Source of the DNA: Halomonas halmophila
GTDB taxonomy: Bacteria > Pseudomonadota > Gammaproteobacteria > Pseudomonadales > Halomonadaceae
Direction of reading: 5' to 3'
Assembly (NCBI RefSeq): GCF_006540005.1
Contig: NZ_BJOC01000010.1
Span: forward strand, 84,731-148,730
DNA: 64,000 nt
Part shown: one piece after another, positions 25,280-33,609 of the stretch
Layout of the letters: every line of letters begins with the position of its first letter
Position numbering within the stretch: position 1 is the stretch's first letter
Made by a program: the position numbers and the translations under genes
The notes under the pieces: generated by a model
The model's input: only the letters and a program-made list of their open reading frames with translations
Told to the model about the DNA's origin: nothing
The model's database searches: none

Positions 25280-25312
25280 GTGGGGCTCGCGAAAGCGGGC
25301 CCCACTTGCGTT
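25280..25312 (+). terminator. Terminator of the cold shock gene
   Basis: An 11-bp stem (GTGGGGCTCGC / GCGGGCCCCAC, one G-T pair) with a GAAA tetraloop, followed by TTGCGTT, 46 bp after the stop codon. Confidence 0.75.
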
Positions 25313-25420
25313 ATGGCCCCCGAAATTCCGCGCGTCGCGTCAGCCCGAGGCTGTCAGTGATTTATTCGCTCCGGCCAGTGCGCTAGGGTGTGTCCTTTGT
25401 CTTGTGTAGAGGATGTCGCC

Positions 25421-26095
25421 ATGAGCGCCCCGGAAGAGCTGATCATCGAGCCACGCAACGGCCAGGTAGCCGACGCCTGTGTGTTCATCCTGCATGGCCT
25501 GGGGGCCGATGGCCGGGATTTCGAACCCCTGGTACCGGCCCTGCAGCTCCCCCCCGATGCCAATGTGCGTTTCATCCTGCCCCATGCGCCGCGTCTTGCG
25601 GTTACCGTCAATGGCGGCATGGTCATGCCGGCCTGGTACGACATCATCGAGATGAGCCTCGACCGCCAGGTCGATGAGGCCCAGCTGAAAGAGTCCGCGC
25701 AGCGCATACAGGCACTGATCACCGAGCAGATCGGCCATGGCATCGCGCCCGAGCGGATCATCGTCGTCGGGTTTTCGCAGGGCGGCGCCGTGGCCTATGA
25801 GGCGGCCTTGAGCTTTCCCGAGCGACTGGGCGGACTGCTGGCGCTGTCCACCTACCTCGCCACCGCCGACAGCCTCGACTATGCCGAAGCGAATCGGCAA
25901 CTACCCATCGAGGTGCACCATGGCAACATGGACCCGGTAGTGCCCGAGTCCCTGGGCCGCTCCGCCGTGGAGCGTCTGCAGTCCCAGGGGTATGCGGTGG
26001 AGTTTCGCCAGTATCCCATGGCGCATGCGGTCTGCCCGCAGCAGATCGGTGATATCAGTCGCTGGTTATCGACGCGGCTGGCTGCTGCTGGCTGA
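25421..26095 (+). CDS. Carboxylesterase/phospholipase-type alpha/beta hydrolase
   Basis: 224 residues. It shows the oxyanion segment FILHGLGADGRDF, the nucleophile elbow GFSQGGAVAYE (Ser near 120), a catalytic Asp in HHGNMDPVVPE and a final His in YPMAHAVCPQQ. This matches the small bacterial esterases related to Pseudomonas carboxylesterase II and eukaryotic acyl-protein thioesterase. It has no signal peptide, so it should be cytoplasmic. AGAGGA upstream supports the ATG at 25421. The natural substrate is unknown. Confidence 0.92.
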   Translation: MSAPEELIIEPRNGQVADACVFILHGLGADGRDFEPLVPALQLPPDANVRFILPHAPRLAVTVNGGMVMPAWYDIIEMSLDRQVDEAQLKESAQRIQALITEQIGHGIAPERIIVVGFSQGGAVAYEAALSFPERLGGLLALSTYLATADSLDYAEANRQLPIEVHHGNMDPVVPESLGRSAVERLQSQGYAVEFRQYPMAHAVCPQQIGDISRWLSTRLAAAG

Positions 26096-26102
26096 CCGGC
26101 GA

Positions 26103-26155
26103 GCCACGAGCTGCGAGAAACGGGCTACGAGCTTCGAGAAACGAGTTGCGAGCGG
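26103..26155 (+). repeat. Short degenerate tandem repeat (CGAGCT-CGAGAAACG type)
   Basis: The stretch reads as about two and a half imperfect units of roughly 21 bp built from CGAGCTNCGAGAAACG, for example ACGAGCTGCGAGAAACGGGC and ACGAGCTTCGAGAAACGAG. It lies just after the esterase stop. Its role is unknown. It resembles the extragenic repeats at the right end of the window in style, not in sequence. Confidence 0.6.
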
Positions 26156-26179
26156 CGGGTGCTGGGAGGGCGGTCTGCG

Positions 26180-26202
26180 ACGAGGCCGGCTGGGCCGGCC
26201 TC
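26180..26202. terminator. Hairpin between convergent esterase and phoH genes
   Basis: A 10-bp perfect stem (CGAGGCCGGC / GCCGGCCTCG) with a 3-base loop and no T-run. Its position between two convergent stops makes a terminator role likely. Confidence 0.5.
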
Positions 26203-26210
26203 GTGCTGTG

Positions 26211-27623
26211 TCAGAGCAGTTCTTCGCCGGCGAGTGCCAGGCGCGAGCGTTCGACGCTCATCAGGGTGACGTGGCCGGCGTGTGGCCAGTCGCGGAAGTT
26301 CTGTACCACGGCGGCCATGCCGCAGGTGTTGGCGGTCAGATAAGGCGTGTCGATCTGTCCCACGTTGCCCAGGCAGACGATCTTGGTGTTGCGCCCGGCG
26401 CGGGTGATCAGTGACTTGAGCTGTTTGGGCGTGAAGTTCTGGGCTTCGTCGATGATCAGGAAGGTGTCGTTCAGGGTGCGGCCACGCATGAACCCCGGAG
26501 CGCGGATCTGCACCCGGGAGCCCAGCAATTGACGTGTGGCTTCCTGGTTCCAGGTGGTGCTGCCGTCGTGCTCGTCGCGTAGCAGGTTGTCCATGTTGTC
26601 GTGGAAGGCGCCCATCCAGGGCGACATCTTTTCTTCCTCGGTGCCGGGCAGGTAGCCGATGTCCTCGCTCATCGAGATCGGGGCGCGGGTGAAGACCACA
26701 CGCTCGAAGCGCTTGGTGTCCAGCGTCTGCTGAAAGGCCGCGGCCAGCGTCATGAAGGTCTTGCCGGTACCGGCACTGCCGGCGATGGTGACCAGGTCGA
26801 TGTCGTCGTCCATCAGCAGGTTGAGGGTGAAGTTCTGCCGGCTGTCGTGGGCATGCACCCCCCAGACGCTGGCGCCGTGGCGATAGTCGGTGAGCAGTTC
26901 GAGCCTGGCATGCTGCGGGCTGACCTCGCGGATCACGGCCTCGAAGCTGGCGCCGTTGTCACTGTCCGAGACCAGCATGCCCAGGTGCCAGTCTTCCGGA
27001 ATCTCGCCATTGAGATGGTAGATGACGCGGTCGTCCTCGCGCTCGACCTTGACCTCGACACGCAGGTCTTCCCACAACCCGCGGCCGTCGTGGCCGGCTT
27101 CCGGATAGACGCGCGCGCCGCCCAGCATGGCGTCGCTGTCATCGAAGGCGCGATCGGTCAGGTAGTCTTCCACCGGCACGCCCAGTGCCGCCGCCTTGAC
27201 GCGCAGGTTGATGTCCTTGGTCACCAGGATGACCGAGGCGTCTTCACGCTCTTCGCGCAGCCGGAATATCTCGGTCAGGAGGCGGTTGTCGGGGCTGTCC
27301 TCGAGGTGTTCCAGCGGCTTGAGGTCGTTGTAGCACAGCAGGCGCAGGCGGCCTTCCGTGCCGTTGATGCGCTGAATGGGAATGCCTTCACGAATCTGGC
27401 TGATATCGACGTTGGCGGTCAGGTCGGAGAGGGTGCGGCTGACTTGCCGGGCGGTGCGAGCGATCTCGCGGATGCCATTCTTGTGCTTGTCGAGTTCCTC
27501 GAGCACGGTCATGGGGATCACCACCTCGTGCTCATCGAACTGATAGAGGGCGGCGGGGTCGTGGATCAGGACGTTGGTGTCCAACACGTAAAGCCGGGTG
27601 GCCTTCTTGTCGATGCGTACCAT
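26211..27623 (-). CDS. PhoH-family protein: PIN nuclease domain plus PhoH ATPase domain
   Basis: 470 residues. The N-terminal PIN domain starts with YVLDTNVLIHDP and includes further acidic residues (VLEELDKH, VTKDINLRVKA), as needed for metal-dependent RNA cleavage. The C-terminal ATPase shows Walker A GSAGTGKT (about 276-283), the Walker B LIIDEAQNF and a closing GRNTKIVCLGNVGQID. This PhoH2-type fusion is thought to unwind and cut RNA. The start at 27623 has AGGAG upstream. It stands alone on its strand. Confidence 0.93.
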   Translation of the reverse strand: MVRIDKKATRLYVLDTNVLIHDPAALYQFDEHEVVIPMTVLEELDKHKNGIREIARTARQVSRTLSDLTANVDISQIREGIPIQRINGTEGRLRLLCYNDLKPLEHLEDSPDNRLLTEIFRLREEREDASVILVTKDINLRVKAAALGVPVEDYLTDRAFDDSDAMLGGARVYPEAGHDGRGLWEDLRVEVKVEREDDRVIYHLNGEIPEDWHLGMLVSDSDNGASFEAVIREVSPQHARLELLTDYRHGASVWGVHAHDSRQNFTLNLLMDDDIDLVTIAGSAGTGKTFMTLAAAFQQTLDTKRFERVVFTRAPISMSEDIGYLPGTEEEKMSPWMGAFHDNMDNLLRDEHDGSTTWNQEATRQLLGSRVQIRAPGFMRGRTLNDTFLIIDEAQNFTPKQLKSLITRAGRNTKIVCLGNVGQIDTPYLTANTCGMAAVVQNFRDWPHAGHVTLMSVERSRLALAGEELL

Positions 27624-27910
27624 CGGCGCTGCTCTCCTGATTGTCACCGGATCGACGCCACAAAAGATGACGTCTCGATGTCGACACTGTCAGCGAAAAA
27701 TGTCAGGTCTGTGACAAGTCGCGACGTGTCTCCTTTCAGCGTGGGATGCATCCTCCTTGTGAATTGGACTCTGGATGACGCCGTGAGTGCGATAGGCGGT
27801 ATCAGCCACGGCATCATGCTCAATGCATTCTTAGCATGGACCATATCGCCTTGTCTGCAAGTGATTCACTGGACGAGATAGCGGCCCCGCAGGCCCCCGG
27901 GCCCGGGCAT

Positions 27911-28285
27911 TCAGTGTCTGAGCATGACCCGCGCGCCATCCAGGACGACGCGCCAGGTGCGAAGCTGCATGTCCTCATCTTCCAGGCACTGGCCGTCGCG
28001 CAGGCGAAAGTGCTGCTTGTAGATCGGTGATGCCACGACCGGCTCGCCCGCCACGTCGCCGACGATGCCGCGGGCGATGACATTGGCCCCGGAGAAGGGG
28101 TCATGGTGGTCGAGGGCGTAGAGCTCGGGTGTCTGACCCGGCAGGTAGAAGATCGCCAGCTGGACCAGCCCCGCGGGCGTTTCGAGACAGGCGGCGATGC
28201 CGGACTGGGCGACCAGATCGTCCCGGGTGCACAGGGGCTGCCAGTTTTCGGTCTGGTTCGGGTTTTCTGCGGTGGCGGTGGTCAT
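27911..28285 (-). CDS. nirD: Assimilatory nitrite reductase (NADH) small subunit
   Basis: 124 residues, a Rieske-like beta fold: WQPLCTRDDLVAQSGIAACL, YALDHHDPFSGANVIARGIV and a C-terminal YKQHFRLRDGQCLEDED. The Cys/His ligands of true Rieske proteins are absent, as is normal for NirD. It partners NirB in reducing nitrite to ammonium in the cytoplasm. The ATG at 28285 (MTTATAE) was chosen; the longer frame gives a non-family N terminus. It is 219 bp downstream of nirB, an unusually long gap that contains a hairpin, but is presumably in the same operon. Confidence 0.93.
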   Translation of the reverse strand: MTTATAENPNQTENWQPLCTRDDLVAQSGIAACLETPAGLVQLAIFYLPGQTPELYALDHHDPFSGANVIARGIVGDVAGEPVVASPIYKQHFRLRDGQCLEDEDMQLRTWRVVLDGARVMLRH

Positions 28286-28416
28286 GGGGAGATTCCTTGG
28301 TTGTTCAGGAGACAGGGCGGTGGCCAGGTCTTGCGGGGCAGCGATATAGGCTCCCGGTCGACTCACTCGGGGCTGATCCGTCGACAGGTCTTCGAGGAGG
28401 CGCTTTGAACCCGCTA

Positions 28417-28438
28417 CCTACGCCATACCTGGCGTAGG
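28417..28438 (-). other. Perfect hairpin in the nirB-nirD spacer
   Basis: CCTACGCC pairs with GGCGTAGG around a 6-base loop. No T-run follows in either direction. It may protect the 3' end of nirB mRNA or tune the nirB:nirD ratio. The loop does not have the A1/G4 pattern of the other leader hairpins. Confidence 0.55.
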
Positions 28439-28504
28439 ACCTCCTCTCCGACCTGTCCCCGGCGCCCCTCGTTGGTGCAGGGCCAACCATTGCTAAAGCG
28501 TCGT

Positions 28505-31009
28505 TCAAGCAGGTCTGAGCTGGCCGCGCTCCTCTGTCACGATGATGTCCGGATCCGGCCGTTCGTCGTTGACGAAGCTGCGGAAGCGCTTGAGCTTGTC
28601 GGGTTCCGAGAGGGCGTCGGCCCACTCGCATTCGTAGTTGTCGATTACCGTCTGCATCTGATGTTCGAGCTCGTCGCCGAGCCCCAGGCTGTCGTCGATC
28701 ACCACTGCCTTGAGATAGTCGAGGCCGCCTTCGAGGTTCTCGCGCCACACCGAGGTGCGCTGCAGCCGGTCGGCGGTGCGCACGTAGAACATCAGGAAGC
28801 GGTCGATATAGCGGATCAGGGTGTCGTCATCCAGGTCGGTGGCGAACAGCTCGGCGTGGCGCGGACGCATGCCGCCGTTGCCGCAGACATACAGGTTCCA
28901 GCCGTGCTCGGTGGCGATCACGCCGACGTCCTTGCTCTGTGCCTCGGCGCACTCCCGGGTGCAGCCGGAAACGGCGAACTTCAGCTTGTGCGGCGAGCGC
29001 AGCCCCTTGTAGCGATTCTCGAGATGGATCGCCATGCCGACGCTGTCCTGCACGCCGTAGCGACACCAGGTGCTGCCGACGCAGGACTTCACCGTACGCA
29101 GCGACTTGGCGTAGGCGTGGCCGGTCTCGAAGCCGGCTTCGAGTAGTTCGCCCCAGATGTTGGGCAGATCCTCCAGGCGGGCGCCGAACAGATCGATGCG
29201 CTGACCACCGGTGATCTTGGTGTAGAGGCCGTATTTCTCGCCGACCCGACCCAGCACGATCAGCTTGTCGGGCGTGATCTCACCGCCGGGCACGCGCGGC
29301 ACGACCGAGTAGGTGCCGTTTTTCTGCATGTTGGCCATGAAGGTGTCATTGGTGTCCTGCAGCGGCACATGGGCGGCGTCGGTGATCGGCTCGTTGAAGC
29401 AGGAGGCCAGAATCGAGGCCACCGCCGGCTTGCAGATGTCGCAGCCGAGGCCCTGACCGTGCCTGTCGATCAGCTCGCTGAAAGTCTTGATGCCCTCGAC
29501 CCTGACGATCGAATAGAGCTCCTGGCGGGTATGCGCGAAGTGTTCGCAGATCGACTGGTCGACCTCGACACCGCGTGCTTCCAGTTCGCTGTCGACTACG
29601 CTCTTGAGCAGCGCCGCGCAGCCACCGCAGCCGGTACTGGCCTGGGTGGCATCCTTGACCGCGCCCAGGTCGTCGCAGCCCGCGTCGATGGCCTCGCAGA
29701 TGGTGCCCTTGGTGACGTTGTGGCAGGAACAGATCGAGGCGGTCTCGGGCAGGGCATCCGGCCCCAGCGTCGGCGCGCCCTCGACGCTGGGCAGAATCAG
29801 CGAGGCCGGGTCCTCGGGCAGTTCGAGACCATTGGCGTAGTACTGCATCAGGCTGTCGTAGCTGGCGTTGTCGCCCACCAGCATGGCGCCGAGCAGCTTC
29901 CTGCCGTCGCTGGAGACGACCAGCTTGCGATATTCCTGCTTGAGCTGGTCACAGTAGCGGAACTGCCGTGCGCCCGGCGAGCGATCGCCGTGGGCATCGC
30001 CGATGGCGCCGACATCCACGCCGAGCAGCTTGAGCTTGGTGCTCAGGTCGGCACCCTGGAAGCTCAGTTCACCGCCGCACAGGGTGTCGGCGGCGGCCTT
30101 GGCCATCTGGTAGCCGGGCGCCACCAGGCCGAAGATGCTGCCGCGCCACAGGGCCACCTCGCCGACGGCGAGAATCGCCGGATCGCTGCTCAGGCAGTGA
30201 TCATCGATGACCACGCCGCCGCGTTCGCCGATCTCAAGGCCGGCATCCCGAGCCAACTGGTCGCGCGGGCGGATGCCCGCCGAGAAGACGATCAGGTCGG
30301 TCTCCAGCAGCTTGTCGTCCTGAAACACCATGCGGTGGCGGCTGGTCTCGCCGGCTTCGATATGCTGTGTGGCCCGGTCGGTGAGCACCTGAACGCCCAG
30401 TGCCTCGATCTTTTCACGCAACAGCTCGCCGCCTTCGCTATCGACCTGCATGGGCATCAGGCGCGGGGCGAACTCGACCACGGCGGTGTCGAGCTCCAGC
30501 TCGCGAAGCGCATTGGCGGCCTCCAGGCCGAGCAGTCCGCCACCGACCACCACGCCCGTATTGGCGCGGCCGGCGGCCTCGCGGATGGCGTCGAGGTCAT
30601 CCAGGGTGCGGTAGACCAGGCAGCCCTCCCGCTCGCTACCGGGAATCGGGGGCACGAACGGATAGGAACCGGTGGCCAGGACCAGGTGGTCGTAGGCGTA
30701 GCGCCCCTGCGGCGTAATCAGCTCGCGGGCGTCGCGATCGATGGTGGTGACGGCCTCGTCGAGATGCAACGCGATGTCGTGCGCGGCGTAGTAGTCGGCG
30801 GTGGACAGGGCCAGGTCGGCGGCATCGCGTCCCTTGAAGTATTCGGAGAGGTGCACGCGGTCATAGGCCAGGTGGCGCTCTTCACCGAAGACGCGGATGC
30901 GCTGATGGCGATGCGCACCACGCTCGACGAGTTGCTCGACCAGGTGGTGGCCGACCATGCCGTTGCCGATGATGATCAGGTCCTGTGGAGTGTCGTCAGT
31001 GGTCTTCAT
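28505..31009 (-). CDS. nirB: Assimilatory nitrite reductase (NADH) large subunit
   Basis: 834 residues. In order: an FAD/NAD-binding pyridine-nucleotide reductase domain (LIIIGNGMVGHHL, VVVGGGLLGLEAA), a BFD-like [2Fe-2S] domain (CSCHNVTKGTICEAI, then TGCGGC, about 426-465), and the siroheme/[4Fe-4S] sulfite-reductase-type core (SCVGSTWCRYG and SGCTRECAEAQ, near 645-690). It reduces nitrite to ammonium with NADH together with NirD. The start at 31009 overlaps the upstream reductase stop by 4 bp. A longer open frame to 31444 is out-of-register noise over the neighbouring gene. Its expression should depend on the ANTAR leader upstream of the operon. Confidence 0.97.
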   Translation of the reverse strand: MKTTDDTPQDLIIIGNGMVGHHLVEQLVERGAHRHQRIRVFGEERHLAYDRVHLSEYFKGRDAADLALSTADYYAAHDIALHLDEAVTTIDRDARELITPQGRYAYDHLVLATGSYPFVPPIPGSEREGCLVYRTLDDLDAIREAAGRANTGVVVGGGLLGLEAANALRELELDTAVVEFAPRLMPMQVDSEGGELLREKIEALGVQVLTDRATQHIEAGETSRHRMVFQDDKLLETDLIVFSAGIRPRDQLARDAGLEIGERGGVVIDDHCLSSDPAILAVGEVALWRGSIFGLVAPGYQMAKAAADTLCGGELSFQGADLSTKLKLLGVDVGAIGDAHGDRSPGARQFRYCDQLKQEYRKLVVSSDGRKLLGAMLVGDNASYDSLMQYYANGLELPEDPASLILPSVEGAPTLGPDALPETASICSCHNVTKGTICEAIDAGCDDLGAVKDATQASTGCGGCAALLKSVVDSELEARGVEVDQSICEHFAHTRQELYSIVRVEGIKTFSELIDRHGQGLGCDICKPAVASILASCFNEPITDAAHVPLQDTNDTFMANMQKNGTYSVVPRVPGGEITPDKLIVLGRVGEKYGLYTKITGGQRIDLFGARLEDLPNIWGELLEAGFETGHAYAKSLRTVKSCVGSTWCRYGVQDSVGMAIHLENRYKGLRSPHKLKFAVSGCTRECAEAQSKDVGVIATEHGWNLYVCGNGGMRPRHAELFATDLDDDTLIRYIDRFLMFYVRTADRLQRTSVWRENLEGGLDYLKAVVIDDSLGLGDELEHQMQTVIDNYECEWADALSEPDKLKRFRSFVNDERPDPDIIVTEERGQLRPA

Positions 31010-32313
31010 GCGGCCTCCTGGTCGAAAGCGTCGGTGTCGGAAGTGGCGGGGGCGTCGTCGAGCAGCGTCTGGGTATCGGCCGGGCCGAGCAGCAGGGCGC
31101 GACGTGCCTCGCCGAAGTCGGTGGCATCCTGAGAGCGGGCGAACAGCCAGGGGCCCATGGCGGTATCGCCGTAGAGCACGGCAGCGTCGAGACGCCCGCC
31201 CAGCATCAGCAGGCGCCGATACTCGCCCTGTTCGGGGTCGTGGTAGGTGAGGACGTCGTGCTCCGGGCCAGCCTCGATGGGCCCGAAGGCGTACAGCGAG
31301 ACGCCGCTGATCTTGAGCTTGGTGGCGCTTGGCCGGTCGCGGAAGCCCGTGGTCGGCTCGCCGGCCAGCCGGGCGGCAAGCACCTCGACCTGCTGCCAGA
31401 TGGGTTCGACCAGCCCGTAGGTGCTCGAGCCGAACTGGCAGCATTCGCCCAGGGCGTGAATCGCCGGGTCGGAGGTGGTCAGGTATTCGTCGACGCGGAT
31501 GGCGCGATCACAGGCCAGCCCGGCGCTACGGCCCGGCTCGACATTGGGCGCGATGCCGATCGCGAGCACTACATGCTCGGCGGGCAAGCGAGTGCCGTCG
31601 CTCAGCTGCACGGCCTGGATCCGGCCCTGGCCGTTGTCTTCCAGTTCGCTCAGCTGGGCGTCGGTGATGACCGCCAGGCCGCGTGCCTCGAGTTCGTCTT
31701 GCAGCAGGCCGGCCGCGGTGGCGTCGAGCTGGCGATTCATCAGGCGCGAGCTGCGCTGGATCACACGCACTTGCATGCCGCGCTTGCGCAGGCCCTCGGC
31801 GGCTTCCAGGCCCAGCAGGCCACCGCCGATCACCACGGCGCGGCCTCCCTGTGCGGCGGCTCGGGCCAGGCTCTCGGCATCGGCCATGTCGCGGAAACCA
31901 TGCACGCCGTCGAGTTGTACCCCGGGCACCGACGGCAACGCGGAACTCGATCCCGTGGCCAGTACCAGGCGCTCGTAATCGAGGGTCGCGCCGCGGCTGG
32001 TGGTGATGCGGCGCGCGTCCCGGTCGATGGCGGTGACGCGCTCGCCGAGTCGGGTCACGAGGCTCGTGCCGGTCGTGCTGCGTGATGGATGGGCGGGCAA
32101 CGCCAGGGCCTCGTCGTTCATTTCGCCGGCCAGCCAGGGCGACAGCAGGATGCGGTTGTAGGCGGCGCCCGGTTCTTCGCCGATCAGGGTGATGCGGCGC
32201 GGGGCGCCTGGCTTGTCGCTCAGCGTCATGGCCAGGCGGTGGGCCGCCATGCCGTTGCCGATGATCACCAGGTGATCGATGGCAGCGCTGTCCGATGTGG
32301 CATCGGGTCGCAT
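31006..32313 (-). CDS. NAD(P)/FAD-dependent oxidoreductase of the nitrate assimilation operon (NasB-like electron donor)
   Basis: 435 residues. A two-dinucleotide-fold reductase: LVIIGNGMAAHRL at the N terminus, YERLVLATGSSSALP, then VVIGGGLLGLEAAEGL, and a C-terminal FAD contact IHALGECCQFG. It resembles the N-terminal flavin half of NirB and rubredoxin/NasB-type reductases. It lacks the BFD cluster found in longer NasB proteins, but NasA in this window carries such a cluster at its own C terminus, so the pair is complementary. It is the first gene after the structured leader at 32338-32433 and is coupled to nirB. The likely role is passing NAD(P)H electrons to NasA. Confidence 0.85.
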   Translation of the reverse strand: MRPDATSDSAAIDHLVIIGNGMAAHRLAMTLSDKPGAPRRITLIGEEPGAAYNRILLSPWLAGEMNDEALALPAHPSRSTTGTSLVTRLGERVTAIDRDARRITTSRGATLDYERLVLATGSSSALPSVPGVQLDGVHGFRDMADAESLARAAAQGGRAVVIGGGLLGLEAAEGLRKRGMQVRVIQRSSRLMNRQLDATAAGLLQDELEARGLAVITDAQLSELEDNGQGRIQAVQLSDGTRLPAEHVVLAIGIAPNVEPGRSAGLACDRAIRVDEYLTTSDPAIHALGECCQFGSSTYGLVEPIWQQVEVLAARLAGEPTTGFRDRPSATKLKISGVSLYAFGPIEAGPEHDVLTYHDPEQGEYRRLLMLGGRLDAAVLYGDTAMGPWLFARSQDATDFGEARRALLLGPADTQTLLDDAPATSDTDAFDQEAA

Positions 32314-32337
32314 ATCACAACCTCCGTGAAACGCATG

Positions 32338-32356
32338 AAAAAGGCGCCCCGCCTTT
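32338..32356 (-). terminator. Intrinsic attenuator at the end of the nirB-operon leader
   Basis: On the minus strand AAAGGCG and CGCCTTT form a 7-bp stem around GGG, directly followed by a run of five T. It lies 25 bp upstream of the reductase start, so most transcripts would stop here unless it is relieved. Confidence 0.85.
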
Positions 32357-32371
32357 CCCGTCGCCGGGAAA

Positions 32372-32433
32372 CGCTGAGACGCCTTTGTCTGGAGCGCAGA
32401 TGTGGAAGCGCCGGCGATCGCCGTTGATCACCG
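32372..32433 (-). ncRNA. Two-hairpin ANTAR target RNA in the nirB-operon leader (NasT binding site)
   Basis: On the minus strand the first hairpin (32433-32412) has arms CGGTGATC and GATCGCCG around the loop AACGGC. The second (32396-32372) has arms CGCT-CC-AGAC and GTCT-C-AGCG around the loop AAAGGC. Both hexaloops have A at position 1 and G at position 4, the signature of RNA sites bound by ANTAR antiterminators. The intrinsic terminator 32356-32338 follows. NasT, encoded immediately upstream, carries an ANTAR domain. The sequence of events expected: NasS holds NasT without nitrate, and free NasT stabilises the hairpins and prevents termination. Confidence 0.88.
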
Positions 32434-32497
32434 TGTGCTGGCAAGCGTCGAGCAGGGCTCGGCATATCTCGCCAGCAGGATGCTTTCTGTTTACCTT

Positions 32498-32512
32498 TCA
32501 GATTTCGTGCCA
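32498..32512 (-). promoter_or_regulatory. Possible sigma-54 promoter of the reductase-nirB-nirD operon
   Basis: On the minus strand TGGCACG is a perfect -24 element. At the right spacing (GG-N10) the -12 dinucleotide is GA, not GC, so the match is imperfect. It lies in front of the ANTAR leader, and a dyad like an NtrC site lies about 80 bp further upstream. Confidence 0.4.
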
Positions 32513-32589
32513 GTGCCCAAAGACATCCTTGAAATCAGTGGAGTACCTTGTAGAGCGCGGGCATCATCAGCGGCCTGTCGCGATCGCCT

Positions 32590-32606
32590 TGCACATCACT
32601 GGTGCG
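32590..32606. promoter_or_regulatory. NtrC-like dyad upstream of the nirB operon (inside the 3' part of the nasS region)
   Basis: TGCACA-N5-GGTGCG matches the NtrC enhancer pattern TGCACC-N5-GGTGCA at 10 of 12 positions. It overlaps the end of nasS, about 80 bp upstream of the candidate sigma-54 element. Confidence 0.5.
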
Positions 32607-33609
32607 TGGCGGCATCGAAATGCGCCGGGCTGTAGCAGGTCGAGAGGGTGTGCATGTCCAGCGCACGGCCCGACTCGTGCATGTGCTGGTCGAGATGCTC
32701 GGCGACATGCGACATGATCTCGGCACTCGGGCGCGGGTCGCCGATCAGGTTCTGCCAGGCCGGGGCGGTGGGCGGTGCCAGGGCGGCAAGATGAGCGACG
32801 CTGCGATCCAGATAGGGCGGCAGTGCCAGCCAGTCGAGGGCGCGCCGGGCGTTGTCCGGCGAGGCGGCGAGCCACTGGCCGGCCTTGTGCAGCGCGCGAA
32901 TCAGGGCGGCCAGGGTGGCAGGGTAGCGCAGCGCCCAGGCGGCCGTGACGCCCAGCACCTTTTCCGGGTGTCCCGGCCAGCACTGGGCTCCACTGGCGAC
33001 GATGCTCCCGAGATCGCGATGCTGGGCCAGGCTGCCCCAGGGTTCGCCGACGCAGAAGCCGTCGATGGCGCCGTTTGCCATCGCTTCGACCATGCGTTGC
33101 GGCGGCATGACGCTGAGCTGGATTCGGCGCTGGATGTCGATATCGCCACTGGCCAGCCACTCGCGCAGTTGATAGTGCTGGCAGGAGTAGGGGTAGACCA
33201 TCGCCAGCCGGGGTGGCTCGCCATGGTGATCCGCCAGGCGCGCGGCGAAGGCTTGGGCATTACAGCGTGGGTCCCGGTCTTCCGCGATGGCGTGCATGCC
33301 TTGCGACCAGCGTCGCGACAGCACGATGGTATTGCCGCCGCGCCCCAGGATGAGCGGGGCCAGGGTTTCGCAGGGGGCGCGCGACAGGCCCAGGCTCATG
33401 GCCAGCGGCATGGGCGACAGCAGGTGGGCACTGTCGAGCAGGCCACTGGCGAGCTTGTCGCGCAGGGTCGACCAGGCGTTTTCGCGAGAGAGGGTTACCT
33501 CGATGCCTTCTGCGGTGAAAAAGCCGGCTTCGCGGGCGATGATCGGCAGGGCCGCGTCGATCAGGGGGATGAATCCCAGCGTCATTCGTTCGAGTTCAGG
33601 CGCGCTCAT
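32596..33609 (-). CDS. nasS: NasS nitrate/nitrite sensor (CmpA/NrtA-like binding protein without signal peptide)
   Basis: 337 residues with the substrate-binding fold of NrtA/CmpA. Landmarks are LGFIPLIDAALPIIAREAGF, LSRENAWSTLRDKLASGLLD, MVYPYSCQHYQLREWLASGD and FCVGEPWGSLAQ. It starts directly at MSAPELERM with no signal peptide, so it is cytoplasmic, as expected for NasS, which binds nitrate or nitrite and then releases NasT. The start at 33609 overlaps the nasT stop (ATGA). An open frame running further upstream is not in the right register for a real N terminus. Confidence 0.93.
   Translation of the reverse strand: MSAPELERMTLGFIPLIDAALPIIAREAGFFTAEGIEVTLSRENAWSTLRDKLASGLLDSAHLLSPMPLAMSLGLSRAPCETLAPLILGRGGNTIVLSRRWSQGMHAIAEDRDPRCNAQAFAARLADHHGEPPRLAMVYPYSCQHYQLREWLASGDIDIQRRIQLSVMPPQRMVEAMANGAIDGFCVGEPWGSLAQHRDLGSIVASGAQCWPGHPEKVLGVTAAWALRYPATLAALIRALHKAGQWLAASPDNARRALDWLALPPYLDRSVAHLAALAPPTAPAWQNLIGDPRPSAEIMSHVAEHLDQHMHESGRALDMHTLSTCYSPAHFDAATHQ

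Noticed and set aside
29369..31132. 587-codon plus-strand open frame across nirB
   Set aside because: Antisense shadow rich in Gly/Ala/Val; no motif and no start signal.
31010..31444. Upstream extension of the nirB frame by 145 codons
   Set aside because: The added sequence is Arg/Pro/Gly-rich, has no NirB likeness and lies over the C-terminal half of the well-supported reductase gene in another frame. The ATG at 31009 begins with a normal FAD-binding motif.
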